From contig JADLCY010000011.1 of NCBI GenBank assembly GCA_020846935.1, forward strand, positions 496,001 through 560,000: a stretch of 64,000 nt of DNA, in the 5' to 3' direction. Below the pieces are notes generated by a model that was given only the letters and a program-made list of their open reading frames with translations, was not told where the DNA came from and ran no database searches. Made by a program: the position numbers and the translations under genes. Positions 1-9,215 of the stretch are shown here, in pieces (the first letter of the stretch is position 1; every line of letters begins with the position of its first letter). The stretch is from Gemmatimonadaceae bacterium. GTDB taxonomy: Bacteria; Gemmatimonadota; Gemmatimonadetes; Gemmatimonadales; Gemmatimonadaceae.

Positions 1-1
1 C

Positions 2-814
2 GTCGGCCAGAAGGAGGCGAGCCGTAGCATGGTGGTCGAGGCGCTGCGCACGCTCTCGTTCGCCGGGCGCACGCGCATCGTACGCGTCAACGCTCTCGAC
101 ACGCCGTTTGCATACCGCGACCTCGTGGACGTGATCGAAGGCGCTGGCGCGCACCTCGATCTCGTCATGCTGCCCAAGACCAGCGGGGCGCGCGATGTGC
201 AGTTCGTCGAGACGCTGCTCACGCAGATCGAGGCGCGCTGTCAGTTGCCGCACCGCATCGGCATCGAGGCGCAGGTGGAGACCGCGGCCGGGTTCGTGGC
301 GCTGCGCGAGATCGCGACGAGTTCCTCACGGCTCGAGTCGCTCATCTTTGGCTCCGGGGACTACGCCGCGTCGATGCGCATGCCGCTGGCGAGCATCGGT
401 GAACCGGACGATCATGATGCGGCGTATCCCGGACATCGCTGGCACGCCGCGATGCACGGCATCGTGGCGGCGGCGCGCGCATTCGGGCTCCGCTGCATGG
501 ACGGGCCCTTCGCCAACTACCGGGACACCGAGGGGCTCGCCAGGTCCGCCGCCATCGCGCGGGCGATGGGCTTCGACGGCAAGCAATGCATCCACCCGGC
601 GCAACTGGGCACCGTGAACGCCGCGTTCTCGCCGGGCGACACCGAGGTCGCCCATGCCCGCGCCGTGATCGACGCGCATGAGCGAGCGACGGCGGCTGGG
701 CACGGAGCGATCGGGGACAACGGCGTGATGCTCGACGCCGCCAACGTGCGCATGGCACGCGCCACGCTCCGCGCGCACGACGCGGCCACGCGCCGCTCAG
801 GAGAGGATCGATGA
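2..814 (+). CDS. HpcH/HpaI-CitE family CoA-ester lyase, 5' truncated by the window edge
   Basis: C-terminal part of a TIM-barrel lyase of the citrate lyase beta / malyl-CoA lyase family. It cleaves or forms 3-hydroxyacyl-CoA thioesters such as citramalyl-CoA, malyl-CoA or methylmalyl-CoA. The reading frame is open to base 2 and the residues before the first ATG (base 29), VGQKEASRS, match the family, so the true start lies upstream of the window. Visible motifs are VRVN, IGIEAQVETAAG (metal-binding Glu), FGSGDYAASM (metal-binding Asp), MDGPFANYRD and GKQCIHPAQ. It overlaps the MaoC gene by 4 bp (ATGA), which starts a lyase-hydratase-CoA transferase operon. That trio suggests citramalyl-CoA or methylmalyl-CoA lyase. 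The family call is firm; the substrate is inference. Confidence 0.88.
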   Translation, partial: VGQKEASRSMVVEALRTLSFAGRTRIVRVNALDTPFAYRDLVDVIEGAGAHLDLVMLPKTSGARDVQFVETLLTQIEARCQLPHRIGIEAQVETAAGFVALREIATSSSRLESLIFGSGDYAASMRMPLASIGEPDDHDAAYPGHRWHAAMHGIVAAARAFGLRCMDGPFANYRDTEGLARSAAIARAMGFDGKQCIHPAQLGTVNAAFSPGDTEVAHARAVIDAHERATAAGHGAIGDNGVMLDAANVRMARATLRAHDAATRRSGEDR

Positions 815-1299
815 CACCAACCGCGGGACGCAGCTACGAGGACTTCGAAGTGGGCATGGTGATCCGCCACGCCGTGGGACGCACGATCACCGACACGGAC
901 AACACCTGGTTCACGCTCCTCACCAACAACGGCAACCCGATCCACTTCGACCGGCACTATGCGGCGCAGACGGAGTTCGGCCAACCCCTGGTGAACTCGA
1001 CGCTCACCCTGGCTCTCGTCGTCGGGCTCTCGGTGAGTGACATCTCGCGACACGCCGTGAACCTCGGGTGGACCGACATTGCGTTGCCCAATCCGGTGTT
1101 CGAGGGCGACACGCTCTACGCACAGACCGAAGTCCTGAGCGCCCGGGAGTCCAGGTCGCGGCCGCACATGGGCATCGTCGAAGTCCGTACGACCGGCTAC
1201 AAGCAGGATGGCACGGTGGTGATCACGTACCGGCGGGCGATCCTGGTGTATCGACGCGGCCACGCGCCGGTCGTGCCAACGCCCGTCCCGTCCGAATGA
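811..1299 (+). CDS. MaoC-family hot-dog hydratase (itaconyl-/mesaconyl-CoA hydratase-like)
   Basis: A 162-residue single-domain hot-dog hydratase. The MaoC signature is present near residues 28-60: T-x-T-D-x-D, then GNPIHFDRHYA with the catalytic Asp/His-type loop, then a serine/threonine-rich stretch ahead of the long helix. It would add water across an enoyl-CoA double bond in the cytoplasm. The ATG sits inside the stop of the upstream lyase gene (ATGA), and the gene's own stop overlaps the CoA-transferase start, so the three are translationally coupled. Between a CitE-like lyase and a class III CoA-transferase, an itaconyl-CoA or mesaconyl-CoA hydratase role fits best. A generic enoyl-CoA hydratase cannot be excluded. 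Confidence 0.87.
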   Translation: MTPTAGRSYEDFEVGMVIRHAVGRTITDTDNTWFTLLTNNGNPIHFDRHYAAQTEFGQPLVNSTLTLALVVGLSVSDISRHAVNLGWTDIALPNPVFEGDTLYAQTEVLSARESRSRPHMGIVEVRTTGYKQDGTVVITYRRAILVYRRGHAPVVPTPVPSE

Positions 1300-2477
1300 A
1301 CGACACCTTGCCCTTCGCGGGCCTGCGCGTGCTTGCGCTCGAGCAGGCCGTGGCGGGTCCGTTCTGCACGCGTCAGTTTGCCGACCTTGGGGCCGATGTC
1401 ATCAAGGTGGAGCACCCCGTCGGGGGCGACGTCGCCCGGCGCTACGACGGCGCGATGCAGGGCCTGTCGGCCTACTTCGCGTGGCTCAACCGCGGCAAGC
1501 GCAGCGTGACCCTGGACCTCAAGGGCACGGATGGCCGGGCCACGATGCTCGCCCTCGTCGACGGGTGCGACGTCTTCGTCCACAACCTCGCGGCTGGCGC
1601 GATCGAGCGCCTCGGGCTCGACTACGATACCGTCGCAGCGCGCAACCCTCGCGCGATCTGGGTCCGCATCTCGGGATACGGCCCCGATGGCCCGTACCGC
1701 GAGCGCAAGGCGTACGACATGCTCATCCAGGCCGAAGCCGGCATCGTATCCGTCACCGGCAGTCCTGACACGCCAGCGAAGGCCGGGGTGAGCATCGCCG
1801 ACATCGGCTCGGGGCACTACGCCTTCTCGAGCGCCACCGCCGCGCTCTACCGCAGGGAACGCACGGGTCGCGGCGCGCGCATCGACATCTCCATGCTGGA
1901 GTGCATGACCGAGTGGATGATGCCACCGCTCTACGTGCACCTGGGCGGCGGCTCGGCACCGCAGCGCACCGGCCTCCGCCACAACATGATCGTGCCCTAC
2001 GGCGTGTATGCATGCGCCGATGGTCAGGTGCTGTTTGCCGTGCAGAACGATGCCGAGTTCGGCCGCTTGTGCGAGGGCGTCCTCGCGAGTCCCACACTCG
2101 CCCGGGACCCACGCTTCAGCGTGAACGCGGCGCGCCTCGCGCACCGGGACGCGCTGGAATCCCTCATCGAGGGCACGCTCTCTGCGCTCTCCGTCACCGA
2201 CGTCATCGCCCGGCTCGAACGATCGGGGATCGCCAACGCCGTGGTGAACGACGTCGCAGGCGTTGCCTCACACCCGCAGCTGGCAGCACGCCGCCGCTGG
2301 CGCGACGTCGAGAGTCCGGTCGGAGCGATCCCCGCGCTGGTGCCGCCGCACAACATCATCGATGCGCCACCGGTGATGGGCCCGATCCCGCGACTCGGAG
2401 AACACGCGCCCACCTGGGGGCACCGCACCAATGACGAACACGCCCCACTGGTCGTGCTTCCAGCCGCGCCACGCTGA
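1296..2477 (+). CDS. CaiB/BaiF family (class III) CoA-transferase
   Basis: A 393-residue formyl-CoA-transferase-type enzyme that moves CoA between carboxylic acids through a glutamyl/aspartyl anhydride. Start chosen at the ATG overlapping the MaoC stop (ATGA); longer readings run into the hydratase frame. Family features are the N-terminal GLRVLALEQAVAGPFCTR, the LGADVIKVEHP strand, NLAAGAIERLGLDY, and the catalytic aspartate in VSIADIGSGHYA at residue 169, the position expected for this family. It is the last gene of the lyase-hydratase-transferase cassette and would activate the free acid with succinyl-CoA or acetyl-CoA, or shuffle CoA between carboxyl groups as mesaconyl-CoA C1-C4 transferase does. 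The exact donor and acceptor are not readable from sequence. Confidence 0.9.
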   Translation: MNDTLPFAGLRVLALEQAVAGPFCTRQFADLGADVIKVEHPVGGDVARRYDGAMQGLSAYFAWLNRGKRSVTLDLKGTDGRATMLALVDGCDVFVHNLAAGAIERLGLDYDTVAARNPRAIWVRISGYGPDGPYRERKAYDMLIQAEAGIVSVTGSPDTPAKAGVSIADIGSGHYAFSSATAALYRRERTGRGARIDISMLECMTEWMMPPLYVHLGGGSAPQRTGLRHNMIVPYGVYACADGQVLFAVQNDAEFGRLCEGVLASPTLARDPRFSVNAARLAHRDALESLIEGTLSALSVTDVIARLERSGIANAVVNDVAGVASHPQLAARRRWRDVESPVGAIPALVPPHNIIDAPPVMGPIPRLGEHAPTWGHRTNDEHAPLVVLPAAPR

Positions 2478-2610
2478 TCGCCAGGCCGGATCCCCCAAGC
2501 CGCATCCCGGACGCGCGCGGCGTGACGGTGCCGCTGTCGATCGTGTCCCGGACAGCAGAGACGCAACCATTGCCGGATCACGGGGCCTGGGGAGTCTTCA
2601 TCGAGCCCGG

Positions 2611-2633
2611 GTCGCGTCTCCAGAGAACGCGAC
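2611..2633. terminator. Possible hairpin terminator between convergent genes
   Basis: A perfect 7-bp stem GTCGCGT/ACGCGAC with a 9-nt loop lies between the CoA-transferase stop and the convergent MFS transporter stop. No T-tract follows on either strand, so this is position-based and weak. Confidence 0.3.
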
Positions 2634-2647
2634 TCGCGCGCCGCGCC

Positions 2648-3916
2648 TCAGCCCTCGAGCCGCTCGCGGCTGCGATCAGGGAAGGCCAGAATGAGCAGTG
2701 CGCCCGCGAGGAAGAAGGCCGAGGTCAGCGCCAGCGCCGAGCCGATGCCGACGCGCGGCAGCGTGGCAAGGAAGCCGATGGTGTACGGCGCCAGGGCACC
2801 GAGCCCGCGACCGAGATTGTAGGTGAGCCCCTGCCCTGTCGCACGCACGGGCGTCGGAAACAGCTCGGCCAGGAACGACCCGAACATGCTGAAGTAGCCG
2901 TAGCCGACGAACCCCAGGACGGGGCCAAGGATGAGGAGCACCATCGGGCTGCGCGCCATCTGTCCGTACAACGGCACCAGGATCGACGCGGTGACGAGGT
3001 AACAGATGAACGTCCGGCGTCGGCCGAAACGATCGGCGATGAAGCCGAAGGAGTTGTATCCGATGTAGGCCCCGATCTGCACGGGAATGATCCAGCCCGC
3101 CGACCGCACGATCGACATGCCGGCGCCCCCACGCTCCACCGGCGTGGCCAGGAAACCGGGGAGCCAGAAGAACAGGCCCCAGTTCGCGAACTGCACGAAC
3201 GCGGAGAGCAGCGTCGCGAGCAGCGTCTTGCGCCGCAGCTCATCGCCCAGGAGGACCGCAAACGGATTCCTGCGCGGCCCGCTCGCTGCGCGACCGCGTA
3301 CCCAGGCCTCGGGCTCGCGCACCTTGCTCCGGATCCAGAGCACGAAGAACGCGGGCACGACGCCAAGGACGAAGAGCCAGCGCCAGGCCGCGTCGCCTAA
3401 CGGCAGTACATCGAGCACCACCGCCGCCAGCACGGCCGCCAGGATGTACCCCAGCGCCCACCCGGACTGCATGATGCTCACGGCCTTGGTCCGATGTTCC
3501 GCCGGCCACGTTTCGCTGACCAGCACGGCTCCCGAGGCCCACTCCCCACCCATGCCAAAGCCCAGCAGCACACGCCAGATCATGAGCTGCACGACGGTCT
3601 GTGACGTGGCCGCGCCGAGTGATGCAAAGGAAAAGATGAGGATCGTGGCCATCAACGCCCGCGTACGGCCCACCCGATCAGCGATGACCCCGAACACGAT
3701 GCCGCCAACGGCCGAAGTGATGAGCGTGACCGTGCCGAGCAGTCCAGCCGTCGCATCGTCGAACCCGAAGTGCACCTTCAGCGCACCGATCGCCATGACG
3801 TAGATCAGAAAGTCCATGGCGTCGAGCATCCACCCGAGCTTGGCGGCCGCGAGTGCGCGCCACTGCTCGCGCGTGATGGTCCGGTACCACGCCACGGGGG
3901 CAGCGGCGGTCGTCAT
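2648..3916 (-). CDS. MFS transporter, metabolite:H+ symporter type
   Basis: A 422-residue major facilitator with about 12 hydrophobic segments. The MFS loop 2-3 motif appears twice in the expected symmetric places: GVIADRVGRTRAL in the first half and GFIADRFGRRRTF in the second. An acidic residue in helix 1 (MLDAMDFLIYVMA) is typical of the aromatic/organic acid and sugar symporter branch. It is the last gene after the amidase on the same strand (51 bp apart) and converges on the CoA-transferase operon. It may import an organic acid or amide hydrolysis product; the substrate is inference. One in-frame TTA codon lies inside the octamer CGTTAGGC (3395-3402). Confidence 0.85.
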   Translation of the reverse strand: MTTAAAPVAWYRTITREQWRALAAAKLGWMLDAMDFLIYVMAIGALKVHFGFDDATAGLLGTVTLITSAVGGIVFGVIADRVGRTRALMATILIFSFASLGAATSQTVVQLMIWRVLLGFGMGGEWASGAVLVSETWPAEHRTKAVSIMQSGWALGYILAAVLAAVVLDVLPLGDAAWRWLFVLGVVPAFFVLWIRSKVREPEAWVRGRAASGPRRNPFAVLLGDELRRKTLLATLLSAFVQFANWGLFFWLPGFLATPVERGGAGMSIVRSAGWIIPVQIGAYIGYNSFGFIADRFGRRRTFICYLVTASILVPLYGQMARSPMVLLILGPVLGFVGYGYFSMFGSFLAELFPTPVRATGQGLTYNLGRGLGALAPYTIGFLATLPRVGIGSALALTSAFFLAGALLILAFPDRSRERLEG

Positions 3917-3967
3917 GCGCGTCGAGAGATCGGGGAACGAGGTGTCAGAATGCAGCCGAAGGTCATG

Positions 3968-5746
3968 TCAGAGCGACGGGCGCCGGCGGTGGATGTCCGT
4001 CGCAGCCTGGAACTGGTGCGCGACAGACAGGATGCGATCGTCGGCGTAGAGCGCACCCACGATCGTCGCGCAGATCGGCTGTGGTTTGAGCTCGAGTCGC
4101 TGCGCGGGTGGTGCGCCGCCTCCACCCTGCGGCTGAGCCGGCACGTCGAACTTGTAGGGAACGACGACGCACGGATGCCCGGTCTGCGCATTGGCCCCGA
4201 TGTCGGCGGTTGGTGCGGCGATGAACATGTCGAGATCCTTCATGAAGTCGGCCCATTTTGCCACGAGCGCGTAGCGCCTTCGTTGCTGCTGCACAAAGTC
4301 GAGGCCGCGGACCATGCGTCCGTTCACGAAGCGGGGGTTCCAGTCGGCAGGCGCCATCGGGTTCGCGGGCGCACCACCTCCACCGGCTCCCGGACCTGCC
4401 CCGCCCGTGCCGGCCGGACGCGGCTCGGGCAACGTCGTGAGGTCGAGGCCGATCTCCTTCGCCTTTCGCTGCACGTATTCGTCGAACGCGGCGGCGCCCT
4501 CGACGCCGAGCCCGCTGCCGCTCCCCGGTACCGTTGGACGCGGGCCGATCTCGCGCGGCTCGAGACCGAGCGTGCGCAACGTCTCGACGAGCTCCTTTGG
4601 CGCGTTTGGGTCCACCCCGACGCGCAAGGACGCCAATCGGATCCGACGGTCGAACTGGAACGGCGTCGTCACCGTCGAGGGATCCCTGGTATCGACGCCA
4701 TGGATCACGCTGAACACCATCGCGCAGTCCTCGACCGTGCGACACATCGGCCCGACGCGATCCATCGACCAGGCGAGCGTCATGCCGCCGTGGCGACTCA
4801 CCCGGCCAAACGTCGGACGCAGCGCGCTGATGCCGTTGCGAATGCTCGGAGAAACGATTGACCCCTGCGTCTCGGTCCCGATGCTGAACGCGACGCACCC
4901 GGCCGCGGTCGCGGAGCCGGGCCCCGCCGACGATCCACTCGAGCCCTGCACGAGATTCCATGGGTTGTTCGTGCGCCCGCGGAACCACTGGTCGTTCTGC
5001 GCAAAAAGCCCCGTGGACAGCTTGGCGATCAGCACGGCCCCGGCGTCGCGAAGGCGCACCACGACCTCGGCGTCTTCATCGATGATGCGATGTTCGAAGT
5101 CCTTTGCGCCCCAGGTCGTCGGCACACCCTTCGTCGAGAAGAGATCCTTCACGCCGTACGGCAGCCCGTGCAACGGGCCGCGATAGCGGCCGGCCGCCAG
5201 CTCGGCGTCCATGCGCGCCGCTTCGGCAAGCGCCTGCGTCTCCATGATGGTGACCGCGCAGAGCAGCGTGGGGTTGAGCCGCGTGAGGCGATCCAGGTAC
5301 AGGCGCGTCAGCTGTACGGACGTGATGCGCCGCGCGCGGATCAGCGCCGAGAGCCGGTGGGCGGGGAGGAAGCAGATGTCGTCGGGGCTGGTAGGCACCG
5401 CGCCGCTCCACTTCTCGACCTGGAACGGCGTGCGATCGAAGGCAGCGCGCCCACGCTCCCGCGCGAGTTGCTCCATGAGGGCACCCGTCCCCCCGGGATA
5501 CGGCATGAACTGCAGGGCGGGTGCCTCGCCATTGCCTAACGGCAAGGGCGGCGCCTGTGGCGCCTGGAGCGCACCGCCTCCCTGGGCGCGACTCGTGCCC
5601 GCGAGTCCGAAGGTGGTGGCCGCGGCCGACACCAGCGACATCAGCATGAACTGCCGCCGATCGAGGCCACCGCACGCGTCGGGGTCGTGATCCATCGCGA
5701 GCAGTTCGGCTTCGGTGAGCGCGAGCAGGTCTTCGGGCGTCGTCAC
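3968..5746 (-). CDS. Exported amidase-signature hydrolase
   Basis: A 592-residue serine amidase of the amidase-signature family (GatA/fatty-acid-amide-hydrolase fold). The Ser-cisSer-Lys triad is readable: Lys200 in GLPYGVKDLF, the serine-rich loop near residues 269-273 (QGSSGSSAG), and Ser296 in TETQGSIVSPS. An internal twin-arginine-like stretch (DRRQFMLMSLVSAAAT, residues 29-44) followed by an AQ cleavage-like site suggests Tat export, although about 28 residues precede it. A Gly/Pro-rich insert interrupts the C-terminal half, making the protein longer than the usual 450-500 residues. It lies directly upstream of the MFS gene, consistent with hydrolysis of an amide outside the cytoplasm and uptake of the product. 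The substrate is unknown. Confidence 0.85.
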   Translation of the reverse strand: MTTPEDLLALTEAELLAMDHDPDACGGLDRRQFMLMSLVSAAATTFGLAGTSRAQGGGALQAPQAPPLPLGNGEAPALQFMPYPGGTGALMEQLARERGRAAFDRTPFQVEKWSGAVPTSPDDICFLPAHRLSALIRARRITSVQLTRLYLDRLTRLNPTLLCAVTIMETQALAEAARMDAELAAGRYRGPLHGLPYGVKDLFSTKGVPTTWGAKDFEHRIIDEDAEVVVRLRDAGAVLIAKLSTGLFAQNDQWFRGRTNNPWNLVQGSSGSSAGPGSATAAGCVAFSIGTETQGSIVSPSIRNGISALRPTFGRVSRHGGMTLAWSMDRVGPMCRTVEDCAMVFSVIHGVDTRDPSTVTTPFQFDRRIRLASLRVGVDPNAPKELVETLRTLGLEPREIGPRPTVPGSGSGLGVEGAAAFDEYVQRKAKEIGLDLTTLPEPRPAGTGGAGPGAGGGGAPANPMAPADWNPRFVNGRMVRGLDFVQQQRRRYALVAKWADFMKDLDMFIAAPTADIGANAQTGHPCVVVPYKFDVPAQPQGGGGAPPAQRLELKPQPICATIVGALYADDRILSVAHQFQAATDIHRRRPSL

Positions 5747-5793
5747 GAGTGGCTCCAGCGAATCGGGAAAGGAGGATGGAGCCGCCGGGGTCG

Positions 5794-6459
5794 CTACCCG
5801 AGCAACCCGAGGAGGATCCAGGTGAGCACGAGGATGACGAGGACGATGATGGCGCGCCTCGCCAGCGGTGGTATGATGTCCTTAGCCACCTCGCGCGCGA
5901 CGGTGGCCGCAAAGGCAGCGTCGCTGGGCCGGTCGGTCAGGGTGGGTGCCACCGCATCGGCCGCCGCGGTGGCTTCTTCCGGGCTGCCACCGGCCAACGT
6001 CACCGACGCGGCGGTCGCGGCGCGTTCGCGCATCGCGGCATCGAGCCCCTCGAGGCTCTGCTTCACGATGGCTCGCGCGGACGTCTCGATCAGCCGCTGG
6101 CCAACCGCGGCGATGCGGCCACCAACCTGCGCATCGCTGGTGTAGGTGATCCGTGTCTGATCGCCCTCCGCGGCCAGCGAGACCGTGGCCACCGCCTTGA
6201 CGAATCCCTGCTGTCCTTTGCCGTCGATCTGCATGCCGAACGAGTCAGGCTCGCGCAGGTCGCGCAGCTGCACGCGACCGCTGTAGTCACCCTGCACCGG
6301 CCCGATCCTGAGCCGGATCGCGCCCTCGAAGGTGTGGTCGTCGACGCGATCGAGCCGCTCGCACCCGGGGAGCACCGACGCCAGCACACGCGGATCCTGC
6401 AGCGCGCTCCAGACGATCGCGCGGGGCGCGGCAAAGACGTATTCACCGGAAAGGTGCAC
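5794..6459 (-). CDS. CoxG-like SRPBCC-domain protein with C-terminal membrane anchor
   Basis: A 221-residue protein starting at a GTG. Residues 1-145 match the CoxG / carbon monoxide dehydrogenase subunit G branch of the START-like SRPBCC fold: N-terminal LSGEYVFAAPRAIVWSAL, then VLPGCERL, then the glycine-containing TSDAQVGGRIAAVGQRL. The C-terminus is a hydrophobic helix of about 20 residues (IIVLVILVLTWILLGLLG), so it is probably tail-anchored in the inner membrane. In oligotrophic bacteria CoxG recruits molybdenum CO dehydrogenase to the membrane, but no coxLMS genes are in this window. It sits 47 bp upstream of the amidase gene on the same strand. The family is fairly clear; the partner is unknown. 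Confidence 0.75.
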   Translation of the reverse strand: MHLSGEYVFAAPRAIVWSALQDPRVLASVLPGCERLDRVDDHTFEGAIRLRIGPVQGDYSGRVQLRDLREPDSFGMQIDGKGQQGFVKAVATVSLAAEGDQTRITYTSDAQVGGRIAAVGQRLIETSARAIVKQSLEGLDAAMRERAATAASVTLAGGSPEEATAAADAVAPTLTDRPSDAAFAATVAREVAKDIIPPLARRAIIVLVILVLTWILLGLLG

Positions 6460-6537
6460 GAGGCGCGGGCGACAGGGGTGGACGCGTGCCGCACGTTATC
6501 ACCCGCTACCGCGTGCGCGACAGGGTACGCCGCCGGC

Positions 6538-9129
6538 TCAGGCGATATTGATGATGTACACGGTGCTCTTGCCGCCAGCTGTGACCGTCACCGTGAACGA
6601 CGTCCCGGCCACGCCAACCTTGGTGAGCGTGACCTCGAACTCGCCTCCGCCGAACGCATCGGTGCGTTTGGATCCGACCGGGACCACCGTCGCGATGGTG
6701 GTGTCGGAGGAGACCAGCGTGAACGGCACGCCAGCGGCCGGACGGCCGTTCGCGCCAAGGGCGCGGAACTTCCCGTTCACGGTATTGCCGCCGCCAGCCG
6801 CGACCTTGAGCGTGGGTGCCGGTGACGGTGGAACGGATTCGACCGTATCGACTGCCATGAGTGACACCGCGACCGTCGACGTGCCAGCCAGCCCACCGAT
6901 CGCCCCGGTAACCACATGCGTCCCGGTCGTGATTGGGGTGAGGGTCGTGGTGGGCCCCGAGGTCGGCGTCAGGACGCCGAGGATGCTGTTGACCGACCAG
7001 GCGACCGAGCGGGCGCCGAGCGGATTCCCCTGCGCGGTGCCGATTGCATTCCCCGCCGAATCGACCGGCGTTCCCGTGAGGCTCACGCCCTGCAGCACCA
7101 CGGTCGCGGCCTGCGACGGTGAGATGAGGACCGAGGCAATCGGGACGAGGTCGCTGTCGATCGTCAGCGTATCGGTGACCGCGGCGAGTCCGCCGCCTGA
7201 CGACGCCGCGAGGCGCAGACCCGAGGTTGGGGTCCCTGCGGCGACGATCGTCGCGCTCCCCGGCATCTTGCCCGGCGTGACCGTGAGCAGCGTCGGATCG
7301 CTCGTCGACCACGAGAGCTGAGCCCCGGGGATCGGCGCCCCCGAGGCATCCAGCGCCTGCGCACTCACCGAGCGAGCGTACAGTGTGCCGAGGTGGATCG
7401 TCCCGCCGAGGGCGGCGATGCGCACCGCGGAGACCGTGGTGCTCACGACCGGAGGAACGACGCTCACTGCGGCGTCACCATGCACGCCATCGCTTGTGGC
7501 CCGGATCGTCGCGGTGCCGGCCGTCAGGGCCGTCACCAGACCAGCGGCGCTCACCGTGGCAATGGCTGGGGTGAGCGACGTCCATGTCGCGACGCGCCCC
7601 GGCAGCGGCGTGCCACGATCGTCCTCCATGACGACGGACAGCCGGATCGTGTCGCCCGGCGCAAGGGTCGCCGCCGAGGGAGACACCCGTACCGCCGCCA
7701 CCGGGATCGGCATGATGGTCAGCGTCGACGTCGCGCGCTTTCCCTCGGACGTCGCCACGATGACCGCGGTCCCCGCCCCGATGCCGGTGACCACCCCCCC
7801 GACACCGACCGCCGCAATGCTCGGCGCACCCGATGTGTAGTTGATCGTCCGCGCGGGCAACACGTTGCCGGCCGCATCACGGGCTGTCGCCACGAGCTGC
7901 AGGGAATCGCCCGTGCGGACGCTCGCGGTCGTTGGAGTCAGCGTCACGCTCGCGACCGGCACCGGCACTACCGTCACCACGCCGTGGCCCGACTTGCCTC
8001 CAGCACTCGCGCGAATGGTCGCCTGTCCCACGGTCACGGCGCTCACCGTGCCCTCGTCGTCCACGGTGGCGATCGTCGGAGCATCGCTGCTCCAGTTGAC
8101 CGCGCGACCGCCCAGCACCGTCCCCGCGGAGTCGCGGACCACCGCGATCATCGACGCCGTTCGGCCAACCGCCAGCGTCGCGCTGTTCGGAAACACGCTC
8201 ACGCTCGCAACCGGCACGGCGGACGACGTCACGCGCGCCGTCCCCCGCTCGCCTTCGGCCGTCGCCGTGATCCGCGCCGAACCCACACCGAGCGCGGTCA
8301 CCACGCCAGTGGACGAAACGGAAAGCACCGTCGGGGCATTCGACGACCAGGTCACGACGCGCCCCGCGAGCACGTTGCCCGTCGCGTCGCGCGCCTCGGC
8401 GTTGAGCTGTACCGACTGACCCACGAGCAGCGCGGCAAGATCAGGGGCCACCGTCACCGACGCGACCGGCGCGCGCTGCACGGATACCAGTGCGCTCCCC
8501 ACGGCTCCGTCCACCTGCGCCGAGATGCTCACGGTTCCGGTGCCGACGCCGGTGACCATCCCTGCACCACTGACCGTGGCGACGGCGGCGTTGCTCGATG
8601 TCCATGCGAACACCGCGTCGGCGATGGTGTCACCGGCGGCGTTGAATGCTTCAGCCGCGAGCGACACCGAAGTGCCGACGCGAATGGTCGATGTCCCGGG
8701 GAGCACGCGCACCAGACTCGCCGGCAGCGCGGTGATCGTGACCGGCACGACGGCCGAGTGCCCTCCGGCGCTTGCGGCGACCTCGGTGACGCCGGCCGAC
8801 ACGGCGGTGACGATGCCTGACGCGGTGACCGTGACGATCGATGGATGTCGGCTCGACCAGAAGATCGTGCGATCCCGGACGACCGACCCGGCGGCATCCA
8901 CGACGGTGGCCTCGATCGTACGCGCCTCACCCGGCCGCAAGCTCACGACCGACGGCGAGACAGTGATGCTCGCAACCCGGGATGACTCCGTGGACGCGTC
9001 CCCACAGCCGAGGGCGACCACCAGGAGCGTGGCCGGGAGGCCACACCGCGCCGTGTCAGCCAGCCAACCCGTACGCGTGGGCACTACCACCCCGGAGTGA
9101 GTGCGACGCTCTTGGCGGGAAGTGCACAT
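6538..9129 (-). CDS. Large lipoprotein built of Big_2-type Ig-like repeats
   Basis: A protein of about 860 residues with a lipobox-like LLVVALGC at residues 35-42, so it is probably a surface or outer-membrane lipoprotein. Because many residues precede the lipobox, a GTG start nearer residue 14-16 is possible. After it come six clear repeats of about 80 residues, each with the pattern VASVTVxPxxA...LxVGxxxxLxAxxxDAxGxV...WSSxxPxxATVxxxGxVTAxxxGxAxIxA, followed by three more divergent Ig-like units. This is the bacterial Ig-like group 2 (BID_2) family, usually adhesive or structural. The flanking genes are unrelated metabolic or transport genes. No enzymatic domain is visible. Confidence 0.85.
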   Translation of the reverse strand: MCTSRQERRTHSGVVVPTRTGWLADTARCGLPATLLVVALGCGDASTESSRVASITVSPSVVSLRPGEARTIEATVVDAAGSVVRDRTIFWSSRHPSIVTVTASGIVTAVSAGVTEVAASAGGHSAVVPVTITALPASLVRVLPGTSTIRVGTSVSLAAEAFNAAGDTIADAVFAWTSSNAAVATVSGAGMVTGVGTGTVSISAQVDGAVGSALVSVQRAPVASVTVAPDLAALLVGQSVQLNAEARDATGNVLAGRVVTWSSNAPTVLSVSSTGVVTALGVGSARITATAEGERGTARVTSSAVPVASVSVFPNSATLAVGRTASMIAVVRDSAGTVLGGRAVNWSSDAPTIATVDDEGTVSAVTVGQATIRASAGGKSGHGVVTVVPVPVASVTLTPTTASVRTGDSLQLVATARDAAGNVLPARTINYTSGAPSIAAVGVGGVVTGIGAGTAVIVATSEGKRATSTLTIMPIPVAAVRVSPSAATLAPGDTIRLSVVMEDDRGTPLPGRVATWTSLTPAIATVSAAGLVTALTAGTATIRATSDGVHGDAAVSVVPPVVSTTVSAVRIAALGGTIHLGTLYARSVSAQALDASGAPIPGAQLSWSTSDPTLLTVTPGKMPGSATIVAAGTPTSGLRLAASSGGGLAAVTDTLTIDSDLVPIASVLISPSQAATVVLQGVSLTGTPVDSAGNAIGTAQGNPLGARSVAWSVNSILGVLTPTSGPTTTLTPITTGTHVVTGAIGGLAGTSTVAVSLMAVDTVESVPPSPAPTLKVAAGGGNTVNGKFRALGANGRPAAGVPFTLVSSDTTIATVVPVGSKRTDAFGGGEFEVTLTKVGVAGTSFTVTVTAGGKSTVYIINIA

Positions 9130-9215
9130 GTCTCGTGAGCGGTTCGAGCGATGGGGAGCGCGTGAGCACCGTCACGATTCCGAACCACGACAACGGTCGA
9201 TACCCCTACAACGGT

